A stretch of DNA of 32,255 nt from Thauera butanivorans NBRC 103042 (GTDB taxonomy: Bacteria; Pseudomonadota; Gammaproteobacteria; Burkholderiales; Rhodocyclaceae): NCBI RefSeq assembly GCF_001591165.1, contig NZ_BCUG01000061.1, forward strand, positions 1-32,255, in the 5' to 3' direction. Both the position numbers and the translations under genes were made by a program. Within the stretch, counting starts at the first letter, position 1, and each line of letters opens with the position of its first letter. Of the stretch, positions 1 through 10,120 are shown piece after piece. Below the pieces are notes generated by a model that searched no databases, was not told where the DNA came from, and saw only the letters and a program-made list of their open reading frames with translations.

Positions 1-238
1 GGCTCCGCCCATGGCCCAGAGCCTGGCGGCGGCATCTTCCCGGCGGTTGTCGATATAAGACATGCGCACCCAGCGCCAGCGCATCCGCGGCGATGCCGCC
101 GCGGCCGATCTCCACGACCCTGAAGCCCATCCGCCGCGCATACTGCAGCGCCATGTGGCCGAGGCCGCCGATGCCCAGCACCGCGACCGTGTCGCCGGCC
201 TGCGCGCCGCATTTCTTCAGTGCATTGAAGGTGGCGAC
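1..238 (-). pseudogene. Zinc-dependent alcohol dehydrogenase fragment, frameshifted
   Basis: Read on the minus strand, this stretch encodes the NAD(P)-binding half of a zinc alcohol dehydrogenase: TFNALKKCGAQAGDTVAVLG, then IGGLGHMALQYARRMGF. The GxGGLGH nucleotide-binding motif is clear. After the residues LGAHV (near base 65) the frame needs a one-base shift to continue as YIDNRREDAAARLW, so the copy is frameshifted. No catalytic N-terminal domain with zinc ligands precedes it; it is joined directly to an SDR tail instead. The gene runs off the left edge of the window, so its 3' part is not visible. It looks like a decayed gene fragment. Confidence 0.7.
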
Positions 239-332
239 GCCGCCGCCGACATCCCAGACTGCGCCCGTCACCCAGCCCGCCTTGTCCGAGCGCAGGAAGA
301 CGATGGCTCCGGCGAGTCCTGCGGCGTGCCGG
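238..332 (-). pseudogene. SDR C-terminal fragment fused to the ADH fragment
   Basis: Minus-strand translation gives GLAGAIVFLRSDKAGWVTGA followed by VWDVGGGV. This is the typical end of a classical short-chain dehydrogenase (AxxVxFLxSDxAxWVTGxxxxVDGG). The nucleotide-binding and YxxxK catalytic parts are absent, because a LysR fragment on the opposite strand begins just beyond. The last residues run without a break into the alcohol dehydrogenase sequence (GGV/ATFNAL), giving a chimera of two oxidoreductase fragments in the same orientation. The assignment rests on this short tail only. Confidence 0.55.
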
Positions 333-387
333 CACGGCCGATGGGGTGTTCATCCGCAGCAACAGCGGCCGCGCCAGGCTCGTTGCC

Positions 388-715
388 ACCGACACGGCCT
401 TGCGTGGCCATGCGGGCTTTCCGAGCTGGGAGACGTGGTTGCGGAAGATGGGAGTCGCCGGCTTGGCGGCTTCACGCGGTCTGAGGATCAACAACTCCGC
501 GGCAGTCCTGCAGGCTGCGGTCGAGGGCCGGGGCGTGGCGCTCGCCCGCAGCGTGACGGCCCATGACGATCTGGCATCCGGCCGGGTGCTGCGGCTGTTC
601 CCCGGGGTCCGCTTCGCTTCCGAGCTGGCCTACTACGTCGTGTATCGATCGGAAAGCGCCGGTATGCCGAAGCTGCAGGCATTCCGGGCTGGCTGTTGCG
701 GGAAGCGGCTTCGGG
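388..715 (+). pseudogene. LysR-type regulator, C-terminal fragment (GcvA-like), frameshifted
   Basis: The plus frame encodes the second half of a LysR substrate-binding domain: FPSWETWLRKMGVAGLAASR, GLRINNSAAVLQAAVEGRGV, ALARSVTAHDDLASGRVLRL and ASELAYYVVYRSESAGMPKL. These are hallmarks of GcvA-like LysR proteins. The N-terminal winged helix and the first half of the effector domain are missing. Near base 689 the expected ending AFRxWLLREA appears only after a frame change (GWLLREAA is in the adjacent frame), so the tail is also frameshifted. It lies upstream of the iorAB-like operon in the same direction. A lost regulator of neighbouring oxidoreductase genes is plausible but unproven. Confidence 0.7.
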
Positions 716-754
716 GGGCAGGCCCTGCGAGCGCCTGACGAGCGTACAGTAGTT

Positions 755-769
755 ATTAGCCTCGCTAAT
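755..769. promoter_or_regulatory. Palindrome ATTAGC-CTC-GCTAAT, possible LysR box
   Basis: A perfect 6-bp inverted repeat with a 3-bp spacer contains the T-N11-A pattern of LysR-type operators. It lies about 113 bases before the iorA-like start codon, inside the only AT-rich stretch of the 740-881 gap, where a promoter would be expected. No well-spaced -35/-10 pair is recognised, so the operator role is inference. Confidence 0.35.
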
Positions 770-881
770 TTATCAAAGCAGGGGTTTTCGGGGAAAATCC
801 TCGGACTCGAACAAGAGCCGCTTCAAGGCACAGGCTCGCATAATCTGCGCCCTGCGCGCTTACCCCCAGAGGAGTTCGCCA

Positions 882-1351
882 ATGACACATCTCCAAGTCA
901 ACGGCCAGACCAGGAAGGCCGACGTGCCGGACGACATGCCCTTGCTGTGGGCCCTGCGCGACGAACTCGGCATGACCGGCACCAAGTTCGGCTGTGGCAT
1001 CTCGGTATGCGGCGCCTGTATGGTCCACATCGATGGCGAACCCGTGCGCGCCTGTGTCACGCCGGTCTCGGCTGCGGCCGGACGCGAGATTTCGACCATC
1101 GAAGGCATGGAAACCGACCGCATTGGCCAGGCGGTGCAGCAGGCCTGGGTGGAGAACAACGTCGCCCAGTGCGGCTACTGCCAGGCCGGCCAGATCATGG
1201 CTGCGGTGAGTTTGCTGAAGACCACCCCGGCGCCCACCGAGCAGCAGATCGACGATGCCATGAGCGGCAACATCTGTCGTTGCGGCACCTACCCGCGCAT
1301 CCGTGCCGCCATCAAGCAGGCAGCGGGCCGCCTGGGGGCGGGAGGCCAATC

Positions 1352-1355
<4 letters not shown>
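882..1355 (+). CDS. iorA: Isoquinoline 1-oxidoreductase-type [2Fe-2S] subunit
   Basis: This is the small electron-transfer subunit of a two-subunit molybdenum hydroxylase (xanthine oxidase family, IorA/aldehyde dehydrogenase type), 157 residues. The N-terminal plant-type ferredoxin fold has cysteines 38, 43, 46 and 58 (CGISVCGAC...C). The C-terminal helical 2Fe-2S domain has cysteines 97, 100, 132 and 134 (CGYC...CRC). All eight ligands are present and the length is normal. An AGAGGAG ribosome site precedes the ATG. The stop overlaps the next start as ATGA, so translation is coupled to the Mo subunit. It would pass electrons from the Mo site to a cytochrome; the diheme cytochrome at 6482 is a possible but unproven partner. 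The exact substrate cannot be read from sequence. Confidence 0.9.
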
Positions 1356-3402
<2,047 letters not shown>

Positions 3403-3406
<4 letters not shown>

Positions 3407-3972
3407 CCGACGTGTTGCAAGCGCCCACCGTGATCGTGCTGGCCGCCGGGCGGGGCGAGCGCTTCGCCCGCTCCGGCGGCGGCACGCACAAGCTCGATGC
3501 ACTGCTGGCCGGCGTGCCGGTGCTCGAGCATGTGCTGCGCAGCGTCGCCGCATCGGGCCTGGCTTGCCATGTCGTGCGGCCGGCAAACGGCACGGATGGC
3601 ATGGGCGACTCCATTGCCCGCGGCGTCGCTGCCACGACCGACGCCGCCGGCTGGCTGATCCTGCCGGGCGATCTGCCGCTGGTCGACGCCCGCAGCCTGC
3701 TGCGGGTGGCGGAGGGCCTGGCTTCACAGCCGGTGGTCGTGCCGTTCTGGAATGCACGGCAGGGCCACCCGGTCGGCTTCGGCCGCGAATGCCGCGCGGC
3801 GCTGATGGCACTGGGTGGTGATGCGGGTGCGGCTGCCGTCGTGCGGGCGCAGCGGCAGGCGGGGAGGGTGCTGGACATGGAGCTGGACGATGAGGGCATC
3901 GTCCTGGACATCGACACGCCGGACGATCTGGCACGGGCCGAGGCCCTGCTCGAAACCCGGGGAGCAGCCTGA
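3403..3972 (+). CDS. mocA: MocA-like molybdenum cofactor cytidylyltransferase
   Basis: This NTP-transferase (MobA/MocA family, 189 residues) has the N-terminal nucleotide loop VIVLAAGRGERF and the substrate segment TDGMGDSIARG. The metal-binding core is LILPGDLPLVD, followed by GHPVGF and the late IDTPDDL motif. MocA enzymes attach CMP to molybdopterin, giving the cytosine-dinucleotide form used by IorB-type hydroxylases, which fits its place in this operon. The ATG overlaps the iorB stop and its own TGA shares a base with the next ATG, so the four genes form one translationally coupled unit. The gene looks intact. The assignment to MocA rather than another nucleotidyltransferase comes largely from context. 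Confidence 0.8.
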
Positions 3973-4984
3973 TGGAAAGCGTCGATGTGCGGGTGCTGCG
4001 CGCCGCGCGGGACTGGCATGCCGCCGGACACCGGCTGATGCTGGCGACGGTGGTCAAGACCTGGGGTTCGTCGCCGCGGCCGCCCGGCTCGATGATGGCG
4101 CTGCGCGAGGACGGCCGCTGCATCGGCTCGGTTTCGGGCGGCTGCATCGAGGACGATCTGATCCTGGCTACACTACGGTCCATGGCGGCCCGGGCATGCC
4201 GCGCTCGGCACCCAGGCTGGTGCGCTATGGCGTGACCACCGGCGGAGCGCGCCGCTTCGGCCTGCCGTGCGGCGGTATGCTGGAGCTGCTGCTGGAGTTC
4301 GAACCGGATCCTGCCGCGCTCGCCGAGCTGGTGCAGCGCCTGGAAGCGAGGCAACTCGTCCGCCGCACGGTGGATTGCCGCTCCGGCGCAGCGAGCCTGA
4401 AAGCGGCCAGCGCGCCCGGGCCGCTGCATTTCGACGGCACCACGCTGTCCAGCACTTTCGGGCCGCAGTACCGGATGCTGCTGATCGGTGCAGGCGCATT
4501 GGCCGAATACGTGGCGACGATGGCGCTGTTCAACGACTTCGCCGTGACGCTGTGCGATCCGCGTGCCGAACACCGGGACACCTGGGCCGTGGCCGGCGTG
4601 CACATCACCATCGAAATGCCCGACGACGCCGTGCGCATTTTTGCCCCCGACGCCCGCAGCTGCATCGTCGCCCTGAGCCACGATCCCAAGCTCGATGACC
4701 TGGCCCTGCTGGAAGCACTGCACAGCCCGGCGTTCTATGTCGGCGCCATCGGCTCACGGCGCAACGCGAACAGCCGCACGCAGCGCTTCATCGAACACTT
4801 CGACGAGACGGAGGCGTCCGTGCAGCGCCTGCATTCGCCGGTCGGGCTCTACATCGGCAGCAAGACGCCCGCCGAGATCGCGGTGAGTGTGATGGCTGAA
4901 ATCATTGCGGTAAAGAACGGGGCAGTGCCGGCACGCCGGCTGCGCGCCGAATTTCGCTCGCCCAGCGCCGCCCATCATGATTGA
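3972..4984 (+). pseudogene. xdhC: XdhC-family molybdenum hydroxylase maturation factor, frameshifted
   Basis: XdhC-family proteins bind the Mo cofactor, promote its sulfuration and insert it into the hydroxylase. The first 65 or so codons encode an XdhC/CoxI N-terminus (VVKTWGSSPRPPGSMM, then GSVSGGCIEDDLI). The continuation (PRLVRYGVTTGGARRFGLPC, GGMLELLLEF, later STFGPQYRMLLIGAGALAEY and FYVGAIGSRRN) is in another frame. Bases 4161-4172 are where the frames must join: DDLIL then YTTVHGG fits a single missing base near 4167. Without the shift, translation ends at 4235 after 87 residues. The C-terminal Rossmann domain is otherwise complete. It may be a true mutation or a base-call error. It ends two bases from the convergent SDR gene. 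Confidence 0.85.
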
Positions 4985-4986
4985 TG

Positions 4987-5874
4987 TCATCGCACCAGCG
5001 TCGTACCGGTGGCGCGCGCGAGTTCGGCCAGCAGCCGGTCCTGGAACTGGACGTCCTCGACTGCTGGATGCGGTTCCTCGCGGCGCTGATGGTGCCAGTA
5101 TCCGCCGCTGGTCAGCGCTTCGGGATCGTCGCTGGTGGCGAGCCATTCCTGGGTCAGGTGCCCCAGCCGCAGGTCGTCCGGCGCACTGGGGCCGCCCATC
5201 CTGGTCGGCACCCAGCCGGGATTGACCGCGTTGCTGTACACATCGGGCCACAGCCGTGCGACGGCCGCGGTCAGCGTGGTGATGAAGAGCTTGCTGTCCG
5301 AATAGCTGCCGGTGGTGGCTTGGCCGGACCAGTCGATGCCGTCCAGACTGGCACGTCCGCCCTTGTGCATCGCGCTGCTGAGGTAGATCAGACGCTGAGG
5401 GCGCTGGATCAGGGCGGTGAGCAGATAGGGGGCGACGACATTGACCACCATCAGATGCGCGCCGGAAATGACACCGGCGTTGTGGATCACGGCATCCATC
5501 CGGCCGATGGCATTGACCTGCCCGGCGAGGTCGCGGATCTGCGCGATATCCGACAGGTCGCCGATCGTGGCGACAGCACCCTGATCCACGAGCTCCTGCA
5601 CGGCCGTCAGCCTGGCTCGGGAGCGGACATGCACGACGACGTCGTGGCCTTCGCCGAGCAGCGTCCTGGCTGCGGCGTGGCCCAGGCCGTCGGCCGAACC
5701 GGTGATGAAGACGCGGCGCTTGCGAGCCGTGGCACCTTGCGCGTTGGACATGGGGGCCTCCTTGCCGGCGGCCGCTGGCGTCCGGGCTTGCACAGGCATG
5801 GCGGACAGCAGCGATCCGGCAGTCAGCGCTGAACCCAGCCCGGCACCTGCGGCGAGAAACTTTCTTCGATCCAT
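4987..5874 (-). CDS. Short-chain dehydrogenase/reductase with Tat-like leader
   Basis: The SDR body has the cofactor motif TGSADGLG, the NAG-like HNAGV and the catalytic pair in YSDSK (Tyr-x-x-x-Lys), with upstream LSSAMH providing the Ser. It is followed by NPGWVPTRMGG. Counted from the first ATG the protein has 295 residues and starts with a twin-arginine leader (DRRKFLAAGAGLGSAL ... SAMPVQA). An internal Met (MSNAQ) 42 residues in yields a normal 254-residue SDR and has its own strong ribosome site. A GGAGG eight bases before the outer ATG supports that start too. The substrate is unknown. It diverges from the LysR fragment at 5974 and converges on xdhC. Confidence 0.85.
   Translation of the reverse strand: MDRRKFLAAGAGLGSALTAGSLLSAMPVQARTPAAAGKEAPMSNAQGATARKRRVFITGSADGLGHAAARTLLGEGHDVVVHVRSRARLTAVQELVDQGAVATIGDLSDIAQIRDLAGQVNAIGRMDAVIHNAGVISGAHLMVVNVVAPYLLTALIQRPQRLIYLSSAMHKGGRASLDGIDWSGQATTGSYSDSKLFITTLTAAVARLWPDVYSNAVNPGWVPTRMGGPSAPDDLRLGHLTQEWLATSDDPEALTSGGYWHHQRREEPHPAVEDVQFQDRLLAELARATGTTLVR
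5749..5763 (-). promoter_or_regulatory. Internal ribosome site and second start of the SDR gene
   Basis: On the minus strand AAGGAGG is followed by five bases and an in-frame ATG (MSNAQG). This is as good a start as the outer one and would give a leaderless cytoplasmic SDR. Whether both starts are used cannot be told from sequence. Confidence 0.5.
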
Positions 5875-5973
5875 CGACGTATCCTCCGATCATGCTGCCG
5901 GGAGGCAACAGCTTGACGGGCTGAAGCAGGAGGCAACCCTCTGCTGGACACCGTCAACGTCATTGGAGACAAC

Positions 5974-6402
5974 ATGGAGGTCGTTGCGTTCGGACGCGAT
6001 GGCGGCGATGAGCGGGGAGAAGACCTTGGTCGAGTTGTCGGCCCTCACGATCTGCTGAACCACTACTGCATCAATATGCGGATGCAGGGCAGCGGCGGGA
6101 TTTTCTTATGGGATTTCCGGCGGCGTGGAAAACAGCTGAACGTGCGCGTGGATGGGCAACTCATCTTCAATGCTTCATCCAGCATTGTGGACGCCGCGCT
6201 CGGCGGACTCGGCATCGCGAGTCTGCTCGAGGATGAGTTCGTGCCGCACATCGACGAAGGCCGGCTGGTGCGTGTATTGGAAGACTGGTGTGAACCGTTC
6301 CCGGGGTTCTTCCTGCATTACCCCAGCCGCCGTCAGCCATCGCCGGCTTTCTCGCTGGTCGTCGATGCGTTGCGCCATAGCGGACCAAAGTCACACCCAT
6401 GA
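5974..6402 (+). pseudogene. LysR-type regulator, C-terminal fragment
   Basis: From about base 6058 the frame encodes the end of a LysR effector domain: NHYCINMRM, KQLNVRVDGQLIFNASSSIV, DAALGGLGIASLLEDEF, then HIDEGRLVRVLEDWCEPFPG and YPSRRQPSPAFSLVVDAL. The last block is the signature ending of a common proteobacterial LysR subfamily. The winged-helix DNA-binding domain and half the effector domain are absent. The 84 bases after the ATG at 5974 encode nothing I recognise, and the frame is open from 5917. The intact gene was probably the divergent regulator of the SDR at 4987. The stretch 5880-6050 otherwise shows only the SDR ribosome site and leader. Confidence 0.7.
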
Positions 6403-6481
6403 CGAAACATCGGTAGGCCCCCGTCCATCGGCGCGCGGCAATGGTGTAATCTTGACCATCCGGAGCAGGGGTCGGACAAAT

Positions 6482-7144
6482 ATGCATCTGAAGTGGCTTC
6501 CCGTTGCAGTTCTTTCGTTGGCGGTGTCGACTGTGGTCCTGGCGGCACCTGCAGGCGCCGAATCCGCCAGCCAGGCGCTTCAGCAGATGGATGACGCACA
6601 ACGTGCGGTGCTGGCAGAGGAGGGGCGCAAGGCTGCGTTCTTCTGTGCGAACTGCCATGGCGAGCAAGGCGTCAGCCGCTATGGCGAAGTCCCCAATCTG
6701 GCAGGCCAGAATCCTGCCTACATCCTTTCCCAGATCGAGGCCTTCCTCACCGGCACGCGCAGGGACGACTTCATGCAGGGGCTGATGAAAGTGCTGAGCG
6801 AGCGCGACAAGCTTTCCATCGCGCTGTATTACGCCTCATCCCCGCCACCGCAGATGAAGGCGGATGCCGGTGCCGGCGCCGGGCTCTACGAAAAGCACTG
6901 TGCGCTCTGCCACCAGCCCGATGCGGGCGGCGCCGAGACTTTCCCGCGCCTTGCCGGCCAGCAGGCCGAATACCTGCGCATCAGCCTGCGGCGATACCTG
7001 ACCCAATCCGGCGAGCGCTTTTCCGCGCCGATGACGGCCGCGGTGACCCAGTTGGGAGAAAAGAACATCAATGCGATGGTGAACTACCTGGCCGGTGCGC
7101 ATGCGGCACCGAGCGGCGGCAGTGCGGCCGCGAACGGGCGCTGA
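6482..7144 (+). CDS. Diheme cytochrome c (cytochrome c4 family)
   Basis: This exported electron carrier of 220 residues has an N-terminal signal peptide (hydrophobic VAVLSLAVSTVVLAAPAGA) and two haem-attachment motifs, CANCH and CALCH. They lie in two similar halves, each with a PxLAGQ segment (VPNLAGQNPAYI and FPRLAGQQAEYL) and a downstream Met that could be the axial ligand. This duplication is typical of cytochrome c4. It probably moves electrons in the periplasm between a dehydrogenase and a terminal oxidase. IorAB-type hydroxylases commonly donate to c-type cytochromes, so a link to the operon at 882 is possible, but it is a separate unit. The start is the ATG following GGAGCAGGGG. Confidence 0.88.
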   Translation: MHLKWLPVAVLSLAVSTVVLAAPAGAESASQALQQMDDAQRAVLAEEGRKAAFFCANCHGEQGVSRYGEVPNLAGQNPAYILSQIEAFLTGTRRDDFMQGLMKVLSERDKLSIALYYASSPPPQMKADAGAGAGLYEKHCALCHQPDAGGAETFPRLAGQQAEYLRISLRRYLTQSGERFSAPMTAAVTQLGEKNINAMVNYLAGAHAAPSGGSAAANGR

Positions 7145-7160
7145 CGGCCCGCCGATCGGC

Positions 7161-8351
7161 ATGGAATCGAAGCACACCCACTCCCTTGCGCCGCGCTGGC
7201 CTTGCGACCATGTCCTGCCCGATTACGAGCAGGGCGGGATCTACGGCCTGGCGCGCGATCTGCGGACCTGGCTGCATGTGCCCCGGGCCGGGCTCGAAGC
7301 TGCGGAAGTCGAGGCAGGCGAAGCGGCCTGCGTCGTGCTGCTGGTGATCGATGGCCTCGGCGCGAATTTCCTCTCGGATGCCGGCGCAGGCTCGGCGCTC
7401 GCTGCCCACTATCGGCGCACGCTGACTTCGGTTTTCCCCAGCACCACAGCCAGTGCCATCACCACGCTGATGACCGGAGCCTCGCCGGCCGAGCACGGCC
7501 TGAACGGCTGGTTCATTCACGACCCTCGCTTCGGCGGCGTGATCTCGCCTTTGCCGCTCGAGCTGCGGGGCGGCGGCGCACTGACGCCCGACGCCGCGAC
7601 CCGCCTGTTCCGGCAGGCGTCGATGTTCCGCGCCGCGCAGCGGCCCACGGTGATGCTTTCGCCCAGCCAGATCGCCTTTTCTCCCTATTCGCAGCACCAT
7701 ACGCGCGGGGCGCGCATCCGCCCATACGACGGCTTGGCGATGCTGGAAGAAGTGTTGCTGGAGACCATCGGTGAATTCGGCCGCGAAGGCGGTTTCATCC
7801 ATGCCTACTACCCGAGTTTTGATGCGCTGTGCCATGCCTACGGCTGCCGTTCGCCCCAGGCGCTGGGCTGCTTCGGCAAGATCGATGGAATGTTCGCCCG
7901 CCTCTGCGAACGGCTGGCAGGGAGCGGCACGCGCATCCTGGTCACTGCCGACCACGGCTTCATCGACAGCTCGCCGGAACGCACGCTGCAGCTGGCGCCG
8001 GACGGCGAGGTGTCCGCGATGCTTGCCGCACCGCTGTTCGGCGAGCGCCGGCTGGCGTTCTGCGCGGTCAGGCAGGGGGCCGAACGGGAGTTCGAGCGCT
8101 GGGCGGAGGAAACGCTGCGGGGGCGTGCCGTGCCGATGTCCGGCGCCGACTGCATCGCTGCCGGACTGCTCGGCCCCGGGCAGCCTCATCCCCGGCTGGC
8201 GGAGCGGGTCGGCAGCCACGTGCTGCTGATGGAGCCTGGCTGGACCATCGTCGATGAGGTCGAGGGCGAAAAGCCCCACGAGTTGATCGGCGTGCATGGC
8301 GGCATGACGGCCGATGAAATGCGGGTGCCGCTGATCGTCGCGCGGCCGTGA
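7161..8351 (+). CDS. Alkaline phosphatase superfamily enzyme (type I phosphodiesterase/nucleotide pyrophosphatase)
   Basis: This 396-residue protein belongs to the metal-dependent phosphodiesterase/pyrophosphatase branch. LLVIDGLGANFL supplies the first metal-binding Asp, and SVFPSTTASAITTLMTG holds the likely Thr nucleophile. SFDALCHAYG, VTADHGF and VHGGMTADEM give the remaining Asp and His ligands in the expected order. There is no signal peptide, so it is likely cytoplasmic. The substrate is unknown; relatives hydrolyse nucleotide or phospholipid phosphodiesters. The ATG at 7161 lies 16 bases after the cytochrome stop, so the two may be cotranscribed, although the ribosome site is weak. 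It converges with the DUF1178 gene, leaving a 16-base gap. Confidence 0.8.
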   Translation: MESKHTHSLAPRWPCDHVLPDYEQGGIYGLARDLRTWLHVPRAGLEAAEVEAGEAACVVLLVIDGLGANFLSDAGAGSALAAHYRRTLTSVFPSTTASAITTLMTGASPAEHGLNGWFIHDPRFGGVISPLPLELRGGGALTPDAATRLFRQASMFRAAQRPTVMLSPSQIAFSPYSQHHTRGARIRPYDGLAMLEEVLLETIGEFGREGGFIHAYYPSFDALCHAYGCRSPQALGCFGKIDGMFARLCERLAGSGTRILVTADHGFIDSSPERTLQLAPDGEVSAMLAAPLFGERRLAFCAVRQGAEREFERWAEETLRGRAVPMSGADCIAAGLLGPGQPHPRLAERVGSHVLLMEPGWTIVDEVEGEKPHELIGVHGGMTADEMRVPLIVARP

Positions 8352-8367
8352 TCGCTACCGTGCGGCT

Positions 8368-8832
8368 CTAGTGGACTTCGTCCTCGCCGGGCGGCAGGGG
8401 CACGACAAGGATGCCTTCATCGATCAGTTCCTCGACGTCCTCCGGCGAGGCCTGGCCGCGGATGTTGCGCACCTCGGCTTCGCCGTAATGGATCCGGCGT
8501 GCCTCTTCCGGCAGGCGGTCGCCGACGTTCTCGGCGCTGCGGGACATGTGCCGCAGCATCTGCAGCATGTTCTCTGCGATCGCATGCGGCGGCTGATCGG
8601 GCTCGGCAGAAACGGGGACTGGCGCTGCCTGCACTTGCTCGACGGCATTGCCGGCAGACGACGAGTGGCGCGTCTGCACGTACGGCGCGCTCGGCAGGCG
8701 ACGCACCGCCGTGCTGCCGCACACGGGACAGCTCACGAGTTGGCGGGCACACTGTTCCTCGAAGGCTTCCGCCGAAGCGAACCAGCCTTCGAAGCGATGC
8801 TCCTGGCTACAGCAGAGGTCTAGGACGATCAC
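8368..8832 (-). CDS. DUF1178 family protein
   Basis: This 154-residue protein has the DUF1178 layout. The N-terminus (MIVLDLCCSQEHRFEGWFAS) and the single CPVCGS knuckle resemble a small zinc ribbon. An Ala/Pro-rich linker follows, then a C-terminal block with GDRLPEEARRIHYGEAEVRN, IRGQASPEDVEELIDEGI and a proline-rich end. Function is unknown for the family; it is widespread and conserved in alpha- and betaproteobacteria. It lies 70 bases downstream of tRNA-Leu on the same strand. Confidence 0.85.
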   Translation of the reverse strand: MIVLDLCCSQEHRFEGWFASAEAFEEQCARQLVSCPVCGSTAVRRLPSAPYVQTRHSSSAGNAVEQVQAAPVPVSAEPDQPPHAIAENMLQMLRHMSRSAENVGDRLPEEARRIHYGEAEVRNIRGQASPEDVEELIDEGILVVPLPPGEDEVH

Positions 8833-8902
8833 GATAAGCGCATGCGGGTTGGGAGGCGCTCCGATAGCGCCTGCGAACCTTTCGGACCAACTGGATATGG
8901 AA

Positions 8903-8987
8903 TGGTGCCCGGGACGGGACTCGAACCCGTAAGGCTTGCGCCGGCGGATTTTAAGTCCGCTATGGTTACCGATTTCATCACCCGGGC
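8903..8987 (-). tRNA. tRNA-Leu (UAA anticodon)
   Basis: The minus strand folds as a class II tRNA. The acceptor stem is GCCCGGG pairing with CCCGGGC, and the D arm contains ATCGGTAACC. The anticodon stem-loop GCGGACTTAAAATCCGC has TAA in the loop, followed by a long variable arm (CGGCGCAAGCCTTA). The T arm is ACGGG-TTCGAGT-CCCGT. Discriminator A and CCA are genome-encoded (GGGCACCA). UAA with a long variable arm identifies leucine. Confidence 0.95.
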
Positions 8988-9014
8988 AGGGCCACGCCGG
9001 CGGGCGTGATCAGC

Positions 9015-9275
9015 TCAGCGCGGCTGCTCCGGCAGGACGATGTTGACCTCGAGTACGTCCATGTTGTCCTGCTTGTCGAGCTGGACCTTGATGTCGTCGG
9101 GGTTCACCGCGACGTATTTCGAGATTACCTCGATCAGCTCGCGCTGCAGCGCGGGCAGAAAGTCGGCGGCCGGGGAGTTGCCTGCACGTTCGTGAGCGAT
9201 CAGCAGCGACAGGCGGTTCTTGGCGATTTCCGCAGTCTTTTTCTTTTCGCCGAAAAGGCGGGAAAGGAAGGACAT
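9015..9275 (-). CDS. minE: Cell division topological specificity factor MinE
   Basis: MinE (86 residues) stimulates the MinD ATPase and confines division inhibition to the poles. The N-terminal membrane-binding and anti-MinCD region is recognisable ([30 protein letters not shown]). The dimerising topological domain follows ([28 protein letters not shown]). It starts one base after the minD stop codon, as expected of a minCDE operon. Length and sequence look intact. Confidence 0.97.
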   Translation of the reverse strand: MSFLSRLFGEKKKTAEIAKNRLSLLIAHERAGNSPAADFLPALQRELIEVISKYVAVNPDDIKVQLDKQDNMDVLEVNIVLPEQPR

Positions 9276-9276
9276 G

Positions 9277-10089
9277 TCACTTGCCTCCGAACAGGCGCTT
9301 GATCAAGCCGGGCTTTTCGTAGTTGACGAAGCGCAGCGGACGTTCTTCGCCGAGGAAGCGGGCGACGACGTCGGCATAGGCTTCGGCGACGTCGGTGCCC
9401 TTGAGGTGGATTGCCGGCGTGCCCTGGTTGGAAGCGTGCAGCACCGATTCCGATTCGGGAATGACGCCGATCAGCGGCACGCGCAGCAGTTCCTGCACGT
9501 CCTTGTACGACAGCATTTCGCCTTCGTCGACGCGCTTGGGCGAGTAGCGGGTGATGAGCAGGTGTTCCTTGACCGGCTCGCCACCGTCGCGCGCACGCTT
9601 GGACTTGCTCTGCAGGATGCCGAGGATGCGGTCGGAGTCGCGCACCGAGGAGACTTCGGGGTTGCTCGTGACGACCGCCTCGTCGGCGAAGGTCAGCGCC
9701 ATCACCGCGCCGCGCTCGATGCCGGCGGGGGAGTCGCAGACGACGTAGTCGAAGCCCATGTGCTGCAGTTCTTCCAGCACCTTCTCGACGCCTTCCTCGG
9801 TCAGCGCGTCCTTGTCGCGGGTCTGCGACGCCGGCAGGATGAACAGGTTCTCGCAATGCTTGTCCTTGATCAGCGCCTGGTTCAGGCGCGCTTCGCCGTT
9901 GACGACGTTGACCAGGTCATACACCACGCGGCGTTCGCAGCCCATGATGAGGTCGAGGTTGCGCAGGCCGACGTCGAAGTCGATCACCGCGGTCTTGTAG
10001 CCGCGCAGGGCGAGGCCGGAAGCGAATGCCGCACTGGTGGTGGTCTTGCCCACGCCGCCTTTGCCCGACGTTATCACGATGACTTTCAC
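9277..10089 (-). CDS. minD: Septum site-determining ATPase MinD
   Basis: MinD (270 residues) is the membrane-cycling ATPase that recruits MinC. The deviant Walker A motif [12 protein letters not shown] with its signature lysine is at residues 10-21. Switch regions [14 protein letters not shown] and [10 protein letters not shown] are present, as is the C-terminal amphipathic membrane-targeting helix [12 protein letters not shown]. It lies between minC and minE on the minus strand and has no visible defects. Confidence 0.98.
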   Translation of the reverse strand: MKVIVITSGKGGVGKTTTSAAFASGLALRGYKTAVIDFDVGLRNLDLIMGCERRVVYDLVNVVNGEARLNQALIKDKHCENLFILPASQTRDKDALTEEGVEKVLEELQHMGFDYVVCDSPAGIERGAVMALTFADEAVVTSNPEVSSVRDSDRILGILQSKSKRARDGGEPVKEHLLITRYSPKRVDEGEMLSYKDVQELLRVPLIGVIPESESVLHASNQGTPAIHLKGTDVAEAYADVVARFLGEERPLRFVNYEKPGLIKRLFGGK

Positions 10090-10120
10090 GGTTTCCCCTT
10101 GTTCTGCTGTGTGGCTGCGT

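Noticed and set aside
4160-4200. Programmed frameshift in xdhC
   Set aside because: No slippery heptamer or evident downstream pseudoknot, and family members are encoded in one frame; mutation or sequencing error is simpler.
5035-5330. Deletion inside the SDR gene between HNAGV and VNVVAPYLL
   Set aside because: The spacing is a little short, but all catalytic motifs are in order and a compact loop is compatible with the family.
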